Shown in pieces: positions 1 through 11,305 of a stretch of DNA of 64,000 nt (positions within the stretch are counted from its first letter, which is position 1; each line of letters starts with the position of its first letter). A program made the translations under genes and the position numbers. The DNA comes from Cristatella mucedo (lineage: Eukaryota; Bryozoa; Phylactolaemata; Cristatellidae), in the NCBI GenBank assembly GCA_009760855.2, contig WPIO01000002.1:3865001-3929000 (forward strand), given 5' to 3'. A model generated the notes under the pieces. It was not told the origin of the DNA and ran no database searches. It saw only the letters and a program-made list of their open reading frames with translations.

Positions 1-160
1 TGGCCACTAATATTCACATAGTGGTATCGTAGTGCTGTCATACCAGAGTCGAAAATTGGTTAAACCTCGACCCGGGTTTCTCATCTGTCGTTTAAATGTA
101 AGGCTGTGAAGAACATGTTGATCTCGCAGTCTGGGGTAATGTATTTTTTTACGTTTTTAG

Positions 161-328
161 ATGTAGCCGTGAACTCCAGTAGCGATCGCTGGGTCGGCGC
201 CTGGTGGCTGAGTTTTGCACTATGCTCTGTCGTCGAACTTGTACTTGCTGTTCCACTGTTCTTCTTTCCGGCACAACTAATCAGGCCGGGCACTGCCAGC
301 GTTCCTAATCTGAATCAAACTGGGCACT
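161..328 (+). CDS. SLCO: OATP/SLCO transporter, exon 1 of those in window (membrane segment with WVGAWW)
   Basis: The exon encodes the OATP signature around the sixth membrane helix: RWVGAWWLSF followed by a hydrophobic run ending in PLFFFPAQL. In the family this is the hallmark motif at the border of an extracellular loop and the helix. The acceptor is a pyrimidine-rich tract ending in TTTTTAG at 160, and the first codon is split after its first base. An N-glycosylation sequon (NSS) precedes the motif. The reading frame stays open to a stop near 376. A weak donor (ACT|gtgcag) at 328/329 gives the phase needed to join the exon at 3830, but the linker would then be shorter than in human OATPs, so this donor is provisional and a further small exon could lie in the next intron. 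Exons for the first membrane helices must lie left of the window. Confidence 0.85.
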
Positions 329-639
329 GTGCAGTTGATCTCGGCAAGCTCGCACCGGCGGCGACATTGACGCTATAACCGCCACCGATATTTGCATCCG
401 AAGGCATAGTGCAGCCAGAGGTTGATGGCAGCAATTTTGACACTCATAAGGATGCACTACCTAGCCCCAAAGGTAGGCACATGCTCTGTATCGTTGGGCT
501 GCATACTGGTTTGCAGCAGTTTACCAAAGCCTCTGTAAGTGTGAGTTTTTGCTCACGAGTATACATGTAAAACTCGGTGCTATTCGATGTGATCTTGTAA
601 AGCATCCATGTCTTCTAGATATCAACGTAGCATGCTCAA
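329..639 (+). other. Start of OATP intron, no identified content
   Basis: Intronic sequence between the first exon and the first LINE copy. I see no gene, RNA or repeat in it. Confidence 0.5.
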
Positions 640-1712
640 GAACTACTTAATAATAATAGTAATTTATTGGATAACAATTTTCAATGAACTCGATCTATTT
701 TAGGTGGTTTAAAATAGTGGCAAAGGAAGCACAAATCGAAAAGTTAGTTGTAGCATGCTCAATAAACAACGAGAATTACTTGGTTAGGGTGAAAGGTACG
801 GGATCAGCATGAAAATATGGTTAGTGGGAGCATGCCAAATATCAGCATGCACGGTGTCAACATGCACAAGCACACTAAGGGCGTATCACAGGGACCCACT
901 AAATGCTGTCTTACATAGGTGCATTTTCAGTTTCTTTTTAAATGTGACGCAAGTCGGGAGTGAGTTCCAGGCTTCGGGAGCATATACTAAAGGCACGGTC
1001 TCCAAATGATTTGAGGCTTGTAAGAGGTATAGGTAAGCAGTTAGATTCCGAAAAGCAAGTAGTACGATGCCTAATCTACTAGATGAGTAGATCTGATAGG
1101 TAGGCTGGAGCCAAAGAATGAAGGACCTGAAAGTAAGTGACAGAGTCTTGAAGTCATTGCCATGCTTGATTGGGAACCACTGCTTGTCGGCGAGAAGTGG
1201 TGTGATGTGGCAACTGCGACGCTCACAAAAGACGAGCCTAGCTGCAGAGTTTTGCACATGCTGTGTAAGCACATGATTGCACAGTCCGTTAGACCAGCAA
1301 GCAGTAAGTTACAGAAGTCAAGACGGGTGTCGCAAATGCATTGTAAAATTTAGGTAGTGATACCCTGTCTAAGCAAGCCCGAATTTTAGCCATGTCAAGT
1401 AGCCGAAAGTAGACACACTTGACTTTGGAGCTGAAGTGGACTGTGATGAAAGATCACCTTGGAACACGACGCTTTTAATTCGTGCATATTCTATAGGAAA
1501 TATGCTGACAGAGATAATGTTGAGCGTCAGCCTTTCCAATTACAGAATCATACTTGGTTCAACCATAACTAGTGAGTTGGTTTTATCATCATCCAATTAA
1601 AGAAACTTTGCAGCCATCAATGTGGGGATGTCATTAATACACGCAGCAATGAAGTTGAGAGAATTCGACGTGCTCGAGGGCTGGGTGGGATCAAAGTAAA
1701 GGTACAGCTGAA

Positions 1713-1790
1713 TGTCATCCCCTAGGAAGTGAAAGCCAATATTGTGCTTGACAGTCATCCCCTAGGAAGTGAAAGCCAATATTGTGCTTG
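1713..1790. repeat. 40-bp tandem duplication
   Basis: The segment starting GTCATCCCCTAGGAAGTG is present twice in direct succession with almost no differences. It lies inside the decayed LINE copy. Confidence 0.9.
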
Positions 1791-2574
1791 GCAATCACAC
1801 CGGCAAGAAGGAGAGTATAAAACCAGAAAAGAACTGAACCTTGCACGGACTCCAGAAATACTCCATATTTTAGTGTCTCCTCCGATGATCTTTGTCCATT
1901 CGCATAAAAACTTTGAAGTCTCCACTGAGATGAGACCTGTACCATTTTAGAGCAGTGGCAGTGATACTCAGGCGAGATGAGAGCCGCTCAAGAAGGACGT
2001 AGTGATCGATAGTATCAAAAGCTGCCGAAAGATTGAGTGAAACAACCAGAAATACATCATCGATATATGCATTGCTGAGTAGGATGTTCTACACCCGAAG
2101 CTATGCTGACTTTGTGGAGTTTTTCTTTTAAAAACCATACCTGAATATACTAGCAAGGCTTAAAGTTTCAACATATGAGTTCAGATGGTCTCCCACGACT
2201 CGTTCCAGTGTCTTTGATAGGAACGGTAGAAGACAGACTGGGCAGAATTTTCTCAAGTTCTCTTTATGTAGGGATGTTTTCTTGAGTAGCGGCCTGACTA
2301 GAGCCATTTTGAATGATGCTGAGACATGACCTGGGTCCAAAGAACCAGCTGTCCTCTTTAATTCAAATATAAACTTCAGAACGAGGTCACTAGTGACCAG
2401 CTTGAATGCAGACATTGAGGTGCCATATGGATTAAAGGAACATCATTCCCGGGGGGGGGGTTGCTGCCATCTTAGGGATGGACTCCCTGATCTTGTCTAT
2501 GTTCCTGACAAAACAGCTGGAGAACCGATCAAATAAATCACCATTTAGACCCATGAGTCGCGACCCCTTTGAGG

Positions 2575-3055
2575 TTGAACGATCATTTCACATGAGTCGC
2601 TTAAGCCCATCAAAAAACACACATTTCTGATGGTCTTACGCTCCCAATCATAATTAAGAGTAACCAATTATCATAATCCATGGCTTTTGGCACCCTTGCA
2701 TTTGAATAAGCTGTACCGTGAGATCCACATTTATATTGTTAGGAGCAAAATTGCAGTTACGAAGTAGCAACGAAAATAGCTTTACTGTTGGAGGTCGCCA
2801 CAATATGAGGCACTGTATTAAAGGGTCTCGGAATTAGGAAGGTTGATAATCACTCAGCTAGATCATTCTAATAACCATACTTGCATGCTTACCCGTTGCA
2901 TTTAAACTTTAACCATTTTATTCATGTTGCTTATCAAGCATTATAAAGTTCATCACTCGTTCGTGTTTCCGTGGCAGCAAATGTAAAGCATTTATAAAGA
3001 GATTAAATTCACTGAGAATGCTTTATCAAGTGTTTTATTATTATGATTACACGGA
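2575..3055 (+). mobile_element. Nested insertion ending in a family A 3' tail
   Basis: The flanking minus-strand LINE is collinear on both sides. The right end is a plus-strand family A terminus (GCAGCAAATGTAAAGC..., hairpin region, TTATTATTATG) at about 2970-3045. The left part is not recognised. Confidence 0.6.
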
Positions 3056-3190
3056 TATTTTGGTAAGCAGTTTAAGTGGGAGAGGTTGAGGAGATCGGTG
3101 GTCTTTGACATCAGCAATTTGTAATTGAGCATCTGTGATTCAACAATGTTTTCATATAAGCCATACTTGGCTTTAGGCATATGACTCTCT

Positions 3191-3829
3191 TCCGATGCCA
3201 ACTGCCTGAGTTTAGTTCTTGTTTTTTAATGCACTCAACCACATTAGCTTCCGTCAGAACTTGAGAGCCCGGATTGCTCGTTGCCACCTTCATTACTGCT
3301 GCATCTCGAGCAGAAAGAGAAAATGTAAGCATTCAGTAGAACTCTAGAGCACTCAAGATTGTCTGTTGCAAATTACACCCCCAGAATCCGTGGTATTCAA
3401 AGCCAGGCGTGCATTGAGCAAGTGCCTTCAGCGTGATGCATAGATAATCCCAAGTTCATATGAAACTTCATGCAGCTTGCCGTTTTTTGGAAAAACATGG
3501 ATTCAAATGCGATTATCCTGCACTTAGTATCGTGTGTTTTGATACTCCTTTTATCGTAAGACTTTCTTTCTATCAAGTTTTGTTAAAAAAATGGTGGCAG
3601 CTTGCATGCTATGTCGTATTCACTCTTTAGCCAACAGCATATAACGTGGTAATGCAGCTGGAGCTGCAGACCAATTTTTTCCAATCTCAGACCGAACAAC
3701 GGATTCTACTACTTCTGGTGGTGCAGTTGCTGCTACTGCTGCTGCCGTTGCTGTTGCCACTGCACTCTCGTGTGTACCATAGACTTTGGGAAAAAAGCTC
3801 CTAATTTTATTTCTTGCGTTTTCGTGCAG
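3191..3829 (+). other. OATP intron, unassigned
   Basis: No gene found. A short GCT/TGC-rich simple run lies at about 3718-3760, followed by a pyrimidine-rich tract leading to the acceptor at 3829. Confidence 0.5.
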
Positions 3830-3994
3830 ACCTATTTCCCACAGTGTGGAAGCTCGTCAAGAATCCTCTCTATGTCCTGACCGTGCTCACCAGCTGTACT
3901 CTCATATTCGTGGAAGGTGGCTTCGGCGTCTACCTGCCCATGTACTTGGAGACTCAGTTTTATCAATCGGAGGCACAAGCGAACCTCCAAACAG
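3830..3994 (+). CDS. SLCO: OATP/SLCO transporter, exon 2 (membrane helix 7)
   Basis: The exon encodes LFPTVWKLVKNPLYVL, then a hydrophobic helix, then VYLPMYLETQFYQSEAQANL and a glycine split by the next intron. This is the family pattern of a cytoplasmic LxxxxxxLxxNP segment, helix 7 and (F/L)xPKYLExQFxxxxxxAxxLxG. Acceptor TTTTCGTGCAG|AC and donor AAACAG|GTGTGA are both good. The exon is 165 bp and phase 1 at both ends. The following exon starts with GT, restoring the glycine, which confirms the join. The N-terminal part resembles the LPxSIWxLLKNP type seen in SLCO4A-like members; that subfamily hint is tentative. Confidence 0.93.
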
Positions 3995-5147
3995 GTGTGA
4001 TCCCATCTTTCGGCAATGACGGAATGCTCGATACGATCAGTGCAGCTGTGCACTGATGCAAGTGTGAGTGTTTGTGTTGGTGGGTCCGTGTGGCATGCAT
4101 GCCTGTAATGCATTGTAATGTATCTCCCTTCGTAACTCCATAGCCTACTTACAGCTTAAGCGGCTTTAGGTGTGCATTTGGTAGCCAACAGACTTAATCT
4201 CCCATAACAAAGAGAAAGTGGGAAGCGTAGCAGTGTCAGGAGAGCAGTTGAGGGAGTGAGTAGCATGGAAACATCAGCTCAGGATCGCTGGAAAGGGTGA
4301 GCCATAGTCGGCAGCAGGAGAGTAGTTGTCGTTGCGTAAGAATTGTGGCAATTAGTTCAATAGTCTGCCACCTGTAGAGCTAAAGCAACTGTAGCCAACG
4401 GTCTTTAAGCGGAGGAATGGAACATCTAATTTATTGTCCATACCGAAGCTGACGTCACGAGGAGGCTGAAACTGATGCAGCAGTTCAGTTGGTCTGGAGG
4501 AGCCAAGCCGTGGCTGGCCTTGTGGTTCAGCGTTAGAACTTTTCTCTCTATCCGTTGATCAACCAGCAGCCATCCCAGCTCTTTTAGCAAAGGAGACACA
4601 AGCTCAAACCTCTGGGACTTGAAAACTAGCCTTGCAGCCATATTCATAGCCATTTGCAATGGCCTTAATGCTTTTTAATGTAGCCCGGCAAAAACAGAAT
4701 TATAATAATCAAGCAGAGACAAGACTAAGGAGCTAGTTGTATTTTTTTGCAAGCAACTGTGGAAGACCTAATCTTCGATAGGGATCGGACGTGATGGCTA
4801 GCTGTAAAACAGTTCTGATTGAAGCTCTTACAATTTAGGAACCTGTCGGAAAAACGGCACCTAAATTGCGAGCACATGGTGATGATCACATAACAGCATC
4901 ACCCATTGGGAGAACAAATCCTTTTAATCCAGCTGCACGCGCAGGGTGTGCTATGAGCAGCAGTTCGGTTTTATCGTCCTTTAGTTTCAAAAACCTTCTG
5001 ACATCCAGGATCAAATCTCGGCAAGGCAAGCATTCAGTTTATCTTCTGCTGCAGCAGATTGCAACGGTCAGAATGACAAATACAGCTAAGTACCGTCGGC
5101 TAAAAGTGATATCCTATTCCACGGGCCTTGACAACTTCCCAGAGGTT

Positions 5148-5203
5148 GAGTATTAATGAAGAGCAGCAAGGGAAAGTATTAATAAAGAGCAGCAAGGGAT
5201 GGA
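5148..5203. repeat. 28-bp tandem duplication
   Basis: A unit containing GTATTAAT(G/A)AAGAGCAGCAAGGGA occurs twice back to back inside the family B copy. Confidence 0.8.
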
Positions 5204-6016
5204 TCCTTGATGGACTCAACATGTGATACGTCTCGGGGGAGAGACCTGAATGAACACGATCGAACAAGTACGATTTATACCACTCCAGTGCCTCTTCTGC
5301 CAGACCGATGATTGTTCTCAATCATTCATTTAGGAAATCATGATAGATGGTGTCGAAAGCAGCAGAGCTAGGGCTGTGACATTCCCGTCATTGTTGCCGC
5401 ATATGTCATTGTTAACACGGAGGAAAGCAGTTTCAGTGGCGCGCTGCCTCCTGAACCCCTATTGAAATGTGTCTGACATTTAATTTTTTTCGATATGTGG
5501 AAGAAGCTGCTTACCGGCAATGTTTTGAAGAATCTTTGCCCAAAACGGGAGAAGAGAAACTGGGCGCGAGCTTACAAGGACCTCAGTATCTAATCCAGGT
5601 TTTTAAGTATCGGTCTAACGGTTGCCGATTTGAAGGACTTAAGTACGACCCCTTTTTTCGAAAGAGGCATTACAATTATCAGTTATGGCAGGGCTAAGTT
5701 GGTCTGCCAGTGAAGACCGTAGAGATCATGGTTAAGGGTCTCCAGGAAATGAGCTCTTTTTATTACACGTTATAGCCATATTGCATGCAGAAGCCTCGGA
5801 AAACCTTTTAAGGAAGGTCACACGCAGGTTGGGTTTCCGAAATTGCTTTAATCAGAGGGGGCTTTATAGAATCACGAATGTGTACAATTCTTATAGCAAA
5901 GAAGGCTGAACAATTTTCAGCTGAGCCGTTAATATCTATAGAGTCTCACTTCTCAGCATTGGCCAGTAAATTGTTTACTGTCTTACCGATCTGTTTTGGG
6001 TCTGACTGGAAGGAAT

Positions 6017-6604
6017 TCAGTTTTCGAGTGAAAAAAGAAGCCCTGGCTTTTGTAGGCTTCCGGTTGTAAACTTGAAGGAAGTCTTTGAAATTGACCGGAT
6101 CAGCACCAGACCCTGATTTCTGAAAACGACGTTCAAGCTTGGGCTTGACAGGGTGCATCTTTTGAAATTTTTTTTTGTAAATTGAAAGAAATCTTTACGA
6201 TTCTGTACGCAGATATAATTAACGGGAGCCTGCTTATCGAGAGCACTCGTAAGTTTCACGTTCACTGGAACCACGACGGTATCAACGAGACCAAGCAATG
6301 ATCTGAGCGGGTCGAGGGCACACAGCAAATTTTCCTTCAAGACGTCCTTAGTGATTATGAGATCTAGGATATTGCCACGTACGTGGGTTTTATGATTAAG
6401 GTGTTGGAGCAAACCAAAAATCTTGGAAAAGTTAGAAAATGAGTGGGCCTGGCTGTTGATAGGGTTGCCAATATGAATATTGAAGTCTCTAGCAATCATT
6501 AACGGCATTACACACAAAAGTATTTTAGTGTGGAACTCCAAAAAATACTCTTTAAACAAGTTTAGACAGCCAGCAGGTTGGTATATCCCAACACTGAGAG
6601 ACAC
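6017..6604 (-). pseudogene. LINE family B endonuclease, C-terminal part
   Basis: A 195-residue open stretch. It holds ARDFNIHIGNP, the equivalent of the GDFN motif of APE-type LINE endonucleases, with the catalytic-region Asp and Asn kept and the glycine changed to R. It also holds THVRGNILDLIIT, the family's THxxGxxLDLxIT motif. Downstream the frame continues into the linker before the reverse transcriptase. It is the best-preserved part of the 4103-7235 element, but both flanks are frame-broken. Confidence 0.75.
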
Positions 6605-6769
6605 TGTCTATGATAAGGACCCGATTGCAACGTGATGTGTTCTTAGGGTCCAATACCGCTAAGAAATACATATTTGAAAGTAGTAAGTTTTAATAAGGAA
6701 CAGGGTGCGAAGCAGTAGGTCCAGAGAGCTCCTGTGCCTCGTAGGACGGCCGGCCTCTATACCATGTCT

Positions 6770-6930
6770 ATGGTACTAGGTGCGACACGGCTGGGCCACT
6801 GCTGATTGACAGTAGTGGTAAGCTTACAGGGCGTGCTGAGTAGCCATCGCAAGAGGTAGGTCCGTTCGGAAAAAGCCCAAAAGCTTCGACAGCCGCTGCA
6901 GGTCGCAGTGTAGTAGGTGACATTGCCACA
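6770..6930. repeat. Interspersed repeat R3, copy 1
   Basis: Shares blocks with 26849-27010, notably CCACTGCTGATT and CCGTTCGGAAAA followed by a C/A-rich run and GCTTCGA-AGCC. It is set within the family B element. The element type is unknown. Confidence 0.45.
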
Positions 6931-7283
6931 CAACTGATTGCAAGTGACTGATTCAAACGATAGCCCATGCAAAAAAATGCGAAGTCTATAGCCAAACGCT
7001 TCACGAAAAAACAATTGCCACCCTCCACCAACCTTATCAGAACGCATGGACTGAAATAATGAGAACACGCGTGGGGTGGTCTAAGATATACACCTACTGG
7101 AACGAGGCGTCATCCAAGTTTTGATAAGCAGAAATGCATCTAGCTTCTTAAGTACAAACTGATTGGGGATAAGTAACCCCTTGGTTTTTAGTGAATGGAC
7201 ATTTAGTAGGCGGTGTTTAAGAGAATGTCCAACAACTGTGTGACGCTGATAAGGTGACTTGCATTCAAGTCGTCATGTAGCCG

Positions 7284-7540
7284 GTGTTGTGTGAGCCTGC
7301 TGCTTCCCGGCTGCTAGTATATGCCCAGCCTTGAGGTGGGTGGTTGAACCAAGCAGCCTTTGACGTCAGCATGCGGCCCACCACAGATGCACTCACCTAT
7401 CTGTAGTGAGTCAGCCCCAGCTCGTATATGTACCCAGCTGGTGATTAAAGAAGGAGAGTCTCGTTCACCGCTCACATTCGCCCGCTCGTGTCTTCGTGTC
7501 ACCGTGAGACTACGCTAGCACTGCTGCTGCCGGAGACACA
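7284..7540 (+). repeat. Possible solo LTR
   Basis: The segment starts TGTTGTGTGAG and ends GAGACACA (TGT...ACA). It contains TATA-like sequences (GTATATG at about 7425), an ATTAAA near 7443 and then a GT-rich run (CTCGTGTCTTCGTG), in the order expected for an LTR promoter and polyadenylation site. No second copy, target duplication or primer-binding site was found, so this remains a suggestion. It could instead be an unrelated GC-richer patch. Confidence 0.3.
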
Positions 7541-8364
7541 GTAACGTAAGACCGGCCTAGCAGACGGGCCTCTTCGAATTCGATTGGATCTTAGTAATGG
7601 CCGCCGGTCGAGTTTCCAACATGCTGAGGCACGGCAGGTGAGCTACGACCACAAGGAGTGCTATTCAGCACTTACGGATCTTAGGTTTGATATTAGAGCA
7701 GGTGACAAGGCGAACGCGAGATGCATGGAGGTTCTCAATGACCCTCAGAAGAAAGCACGCAGGTAGGTATCGACTAATAGCAACCTCGAAGCTTATGCTA
7801 AGCAGGTCCGGTTTTGAGTAGCATATCAGAGGGCAACTCATAAATAGTCACAGCATATATGGCAGCGGAATACCCGAAGGTATCAAGGAGAAGTCAAACT
7901 TCGGCCGGAGTAGTGTAGTGCGAGGTTGTGCATGTGGTTTGTTTATAATCGCGAATGTGTTTGTGTGTGTGTTTTGTTGTGGGGTATCTATAGGCATGGC
8001 AATGTATACAAGTGAGATCATCTGTGCTTTCATGCATGTATGTGAGCATTTTTAAAGCAAGAGAAAGTAAAGTAAAAGCTAGCTGATTCGGAAGCCTCAT
8101 CTGTGTAGCCATACAAGAGCCTCAGCTGCTAGCAATCCTCTTCCAGCTCCCAAGTAAGGATTGCATTCAGCAGGCCGTGAAACACTACCTGAGTCGTGCA
8201 GTGCAGCCACCTTATTCCCGGGCTGAGCTAAGACTCAAGAGATAGCGAGCTTTGAATAGGTTGTGGGAGAGAAAAAAAGGTGAGGTGATAAAGATTCTGG
8301 CCTCCATGTAACTACATCGCAATACCAATAGAAGGGGAAAGAGTAGGATGGGATGGATGAGCGA
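7541..8364 (+). other. OATP intron, unassigned
   Basis: No recognised gene or repeat. A short open stretch at 7584-7766 (60 codons) has no family resemblance. Confidence 0.4.
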
Positions 8365-8470
8365 AGGGAATAATAATGTACTTGATAAAGCGCCCTCAGA
8401 GAACTTAATCTCTTTCTAGGCGTTTTATATTTGCTGCAAAGGGAATTGCAATTAAGAGAAGACAGTTAAG
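8365..8470 (-). mobile_element. LINE family A, 3' tail only
   Basis: Minus-strand copy of the terminal hairpin region (TTGCAGCAAATATAAAACGCC... GGGCGCTTTATCAAGTAC) with AATAATAATG at the end. It is an extreme 5' truncation of about 100 bp. Confidence 0.85.
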
Positions 8471-8754
8471 AGAAGAGAGTTAAGAAAAAAGTGAAGACGA
8501 AAGTAACCGTGAAAGAGGCAGCAGGTAAACCCGTCAGGCTTTAAACAACCTTGATTGTGGGTTACGATAAAAGTGCAAGTGGGTGATGAATAGGTGCTGT
8601 GACGGCGTGAATTCTTGGTACTCTCTCAAGTTTAACCCGTGACAAGCTGTAGCCAGTAGTTATGCTAGCAACTTCCACTTTTCCCTGTTTATTTTGTGCG
8701 GCTGTTTGTGCCTTCTGCATTCCTAATTGTTCTGCTGCTTGTGCTTTGCTCCAG

Positions 8755-8936
8755 GTCTTTCTTCAGCACTGCTGAGCCCTTTAGTCATCCTGATTGGTAG
8801 CTGGGTCGTCAGCAAGTACAGACTGACCATTAGGCAGTGTACGGCGCTAACGTTCACTTCTTACGCTCTTGGTGCGACGCTATTCCTCGCAGCTACATTT
8901 TTTTCATGTCCACAGAGCATCGGAGATCATGACCTG
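8755..8936 (+). CDS. SLCO: OATP/SLCO transporter, exon 3 (membrane helix 8)
   Basis: The acceptor GCTTTGCTCCAG|GT is clear and restores the split glycine of exon 2. The product continues LSSALLSPLVILIGSWVVSKY, a glycine/valine-rich helix and a short basic loop. It is followed by TSYALGATLFLAATFFSCPQ, the eighth membrane helix ending in the family's conserved CP. The donor is uncertain: CTG|GTGCAC at 936/937 gives the phase 0 needed by the next exon and a loop length close to family norms, but alternatives exist at AGCAG|GTCTGT (phase 2) and further right before the stop near 9014. Confidence 0.88.
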
Positions 8937-9014
8937 GTGCACGACAGCAGGTCTGTGGAAGTTGACGGTCAGCCGCTTGGAAAATGCGAGCGTTTGACTA
9001 ATGTATACTGCTAG

Positions 9015-9959
9015 AAACAGCCTCTCAGACTTTGTAGCTATTCAATCAAAGCAGTCCGTGTGATACTTGTTAGTGTCATACTTAATTGTAGTTAGTGGTA
9101 CAAGGGCAGGGAGTGGCACAAGGGAAAGGGGGCCTGGGTAAGCCTACGAGAAATGACCTATCAACATCGGGCGTTTTTTGAGTGAATACCCAGGGCGTGC
9201 ATGCATGCTCGCTCGAGAGCGAGTGGGCGAGTGCATGCACTTGTGTGTGTGTGTGTGTGTGTAAGTGTGTGTGTGTGTGTGCGGGTGTGTGTGTGTGCTT
9301 AGTCTGACCACTGCCCGTTTTTAGTTGGATATCAATTTGGGCTGTGAGCCTATGGACGGAACCAATATTAGCATGCTGCACAAATGAACAGAGCATGTTC
9401 TTGTTATCATATTGCTTACAGATTTTCACTTCTTTCTTTGCAAAGCAGACTTAAAAAGATCTAAACTGCTGCATTGTATAAGCAAACTCGAAGTTAATCA
9501 AATAGGCTTATGAGTTTATTGCAGAGGTAACACACTCTCTGGAGGGATCCACCACCATCTTCGTGCTATTTCTCAACGCCACAATTAAAGTTTGCTCTGC
9601 CTGATGCCTCATTTCTAAGTTTATTTACGTGCCTATGTAGACAGCCACAGCTCTAGATATCCTACTTACAATTGGGTCTCAGTCCAAAATGCGAAGAGTT
9701 ATTGTTGAATAAGCATCATTGTACATTTTCTCTTATCCTGAGGTTTTGTCAAACCATATTTTCCAAAGGTCATGTCAGGCCATTTTTTTAGAAACTCAGC
9801 ACAAAGCTAGAATAAAGTTTCCAACTTTTCCCAGACTCCCTAGGGCATTTCGAATCAGAAGCACTACAGCGAGTAATGCCAGACCAGTTAAACATTTGCA
9901 TTAAAACCTACAACTTAAGAGAGTCAGTTGTGATGTTTTATAACTAGTCGATGTAAGTG
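9015..9959 (+). other. OATP intron with TG microsatellite
   Basis: No gene recognised. It includes the simple TG tract listed separately. Confidence 0.5.
9241..9298. repeat. (TG)n microsatellite
   Basis: About 58 bp of interrupted TG dinucleotides with a few A, C and G interruptions. Confidence 0.95.
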
Positions 9960-10345
9960 CTGTAAGTGTCCAATTACCATTTCAGTCTATCAGACTTAAG
10001 AATATTAACCCTGCTAGTTCTGTGAGCTGTCACTTTAGCCTTTGATACTATTTACCTTCAGTCGTTCTTGAACGTCTTTCGCATCGCTTAGGAGTCACAG
10101 AAATTGTTCTACAATATAATTCATTTGCACTATGGTTTTGGTTCTATCTTAGTGGAATATTTTAGAGTAACTATCAATCACCATCGTTTATCCAGGGAGC
10201 CCTCAAAGTACGCCTTGCCTCACGAATAATTCTTTTAGCGCCAGTGCTTTTTACAATTTATGTCTTCTATTTTACAAAATTAATGATAGAAAATAGCAAC
10301 GTTTTTAATTTGAATGACGATGGCCCGTGTCTGTGCTTGTATTGT
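9960..10345 (+). mobile_element. LINE reverse transcriptase fragment
   Basis: Shifting plus-strand frames give FDTIYLQSFL, then a strand with LRVTIN, then VLFTIYV and NDDGPCLCLY, which lines up with the palm of L2-like reverse transcriptases (VLGPVLFxIY ... YADDxQLYLC). The first residue pair of the YADD motif is changed to ND. It is closest to family B. Confidence 0.6.
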
Positions 10346-10479
10346 GATTCCCTTCGACACTACTTCAGGGTGAAGTCTCACGGCTCCGAGGCAGCATGTA
10401 CGACTGGCGTTCGTACTCGAAGTCCAGTATATTGCTTCAATTGACCTAGGTGGTAGCTAACATTGCTAAATTTACACAA

Positions 10480-11215
10480 TAATAAATTCAGATGACTAGT
10501 CCCGTGAAAGTTTTCAGTGACTCTGAAATTAGAATGCTTAATTCTCATAATAGGCTAGGCAAGCATATTTTTGCTAGCCTTTGGCATTCGTGACTTCCCG
10601 ACTACTTTACAGTAACTTACTAGATCAAGATCTCATTGCAAGTGCAAAAATGAGCATGCTTGCCGTTGAAGCAAAACTCAGCAGCTGGACTTGGGCAGAT
10701 AAAAAACATGAATATCACAGTTGCTGTGACATGCACAGGGTCAGCACTCAAGTGTATTTAGTGGCAGCATGCACAGTGTCAGCATGCATGAGCCCATAGA
10801 AGACGAATTAGGGGTTACACTAAATGCTGCCCTAAATAGGTGCGTTTATAAGTTCTTTTTAAAATGTGGTCAAGTCAAGTGATGTTGTGACTCAATTCGG
10901 GAGTGAGTTCCAGGCTTTGGGATAATGCAAAATAAATGCCCGGTCTCCAAAGGATTTGAGGTTTGTACCAGGTATTGGTAAACTGTTAGATTCCCAAAAG
11001 CTGGTGGTACGATGCTTAGCCTAGCGGGGAAGTAGATATGAGAGATAAGCTGGGGCCAAAGAACGAAGTGACCTAAAAGTGAGCGACAAAACCTTGAAGT
11101 GTGCTTGACGAATGGCTAGGGGTCCCTTGTTGTCTGTGTAGCAGGCCGATGTCTGGTGCGTGGCAGCTCTGATGCAAAGCCACAAATAATTTCAACGGGC
11201 TTCCTATCCAACACC
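10480..11215 (-). mobile_element. LINE family A, 3' fragment
   Basis: Minus-strand 3' UTR with both CATGC motif blocks (10730-10800) and the following C-terminal coding region (10850-11100), ending in an ATT-rich tract near 10480. It stops about 90 bp before the Kazal exon of the transporter. Confidence 0.8.
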
Positions 11216-11305
11216 AATAGGAGAATGCAGTTTTGACTTTCTGTCTTCAATTAGCAGCGAGCTGCATGTTTAATTCATCGCTTAAATTGGCTTCCATTCT
11301 TAAAG

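Larger units (their letters stand above)
640..3190 (-). mobile_element. LINE family A (L2-like), 5'-truncated copy with nested insertion
   Basis: Read on the minus strand, this is the 3' part of an L2/CR1-type LINE. Matches to the other copies run from the reverse transcriptase (FLSKTLERVV near 2200) to the C-terminal block QNSAARLVF...APEAWNSLPTCV (886-1272), followed by the 3' UTR with the paired CATGC motifs (800-880) and an ATT-rich end near 640. Stops and frameshifts are frequent, so it is inactive. About 480 bp (roughly 2575-3055) interrupts it and carries its own family A tail in the opposite orientation. A 40-bp tandem duplication lies at 1713-1790. Confidence 0.85.
4103..7235 (-). 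mobile_element. LINE family B (L2/CR1-like), near full-length decayed copy
   Basis: Minus-strand order: an endonuclease start (LNVHSLKTKGLLI... LLIKTW) near 7100-7200, the endonuclease core (6017-6604, RDFNIHIG and a GPTH-like THVRGNILDLIIT), a reverse transcriptase patch FDTIYHD and LEWYKSYL at 5280-5400, and the C-terminal block AARLVFKSQRFE..SPLLKELGW at 4426-4659. The 3' end shows GGAGTTACGAAGGGAGATACATTAC-type sequence ending near 4103 with ATTAC-like units. Many stops and shifts make it inactive. It lies in the intron after OATP exon 2. Confidence 0.8.

Noticed and set aside
2450-2460. Run of ten G bases as a possible G-quadruplex or assembly gap edge
   Set aside because: A single homopolymer within a LINE copy; collinearity continues across it.
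7575-7600. GAATTCGATT resembling a cloning-vector junction
   Set aside because: Ten bases can occur by chance and no further vector sequence follows on either side.
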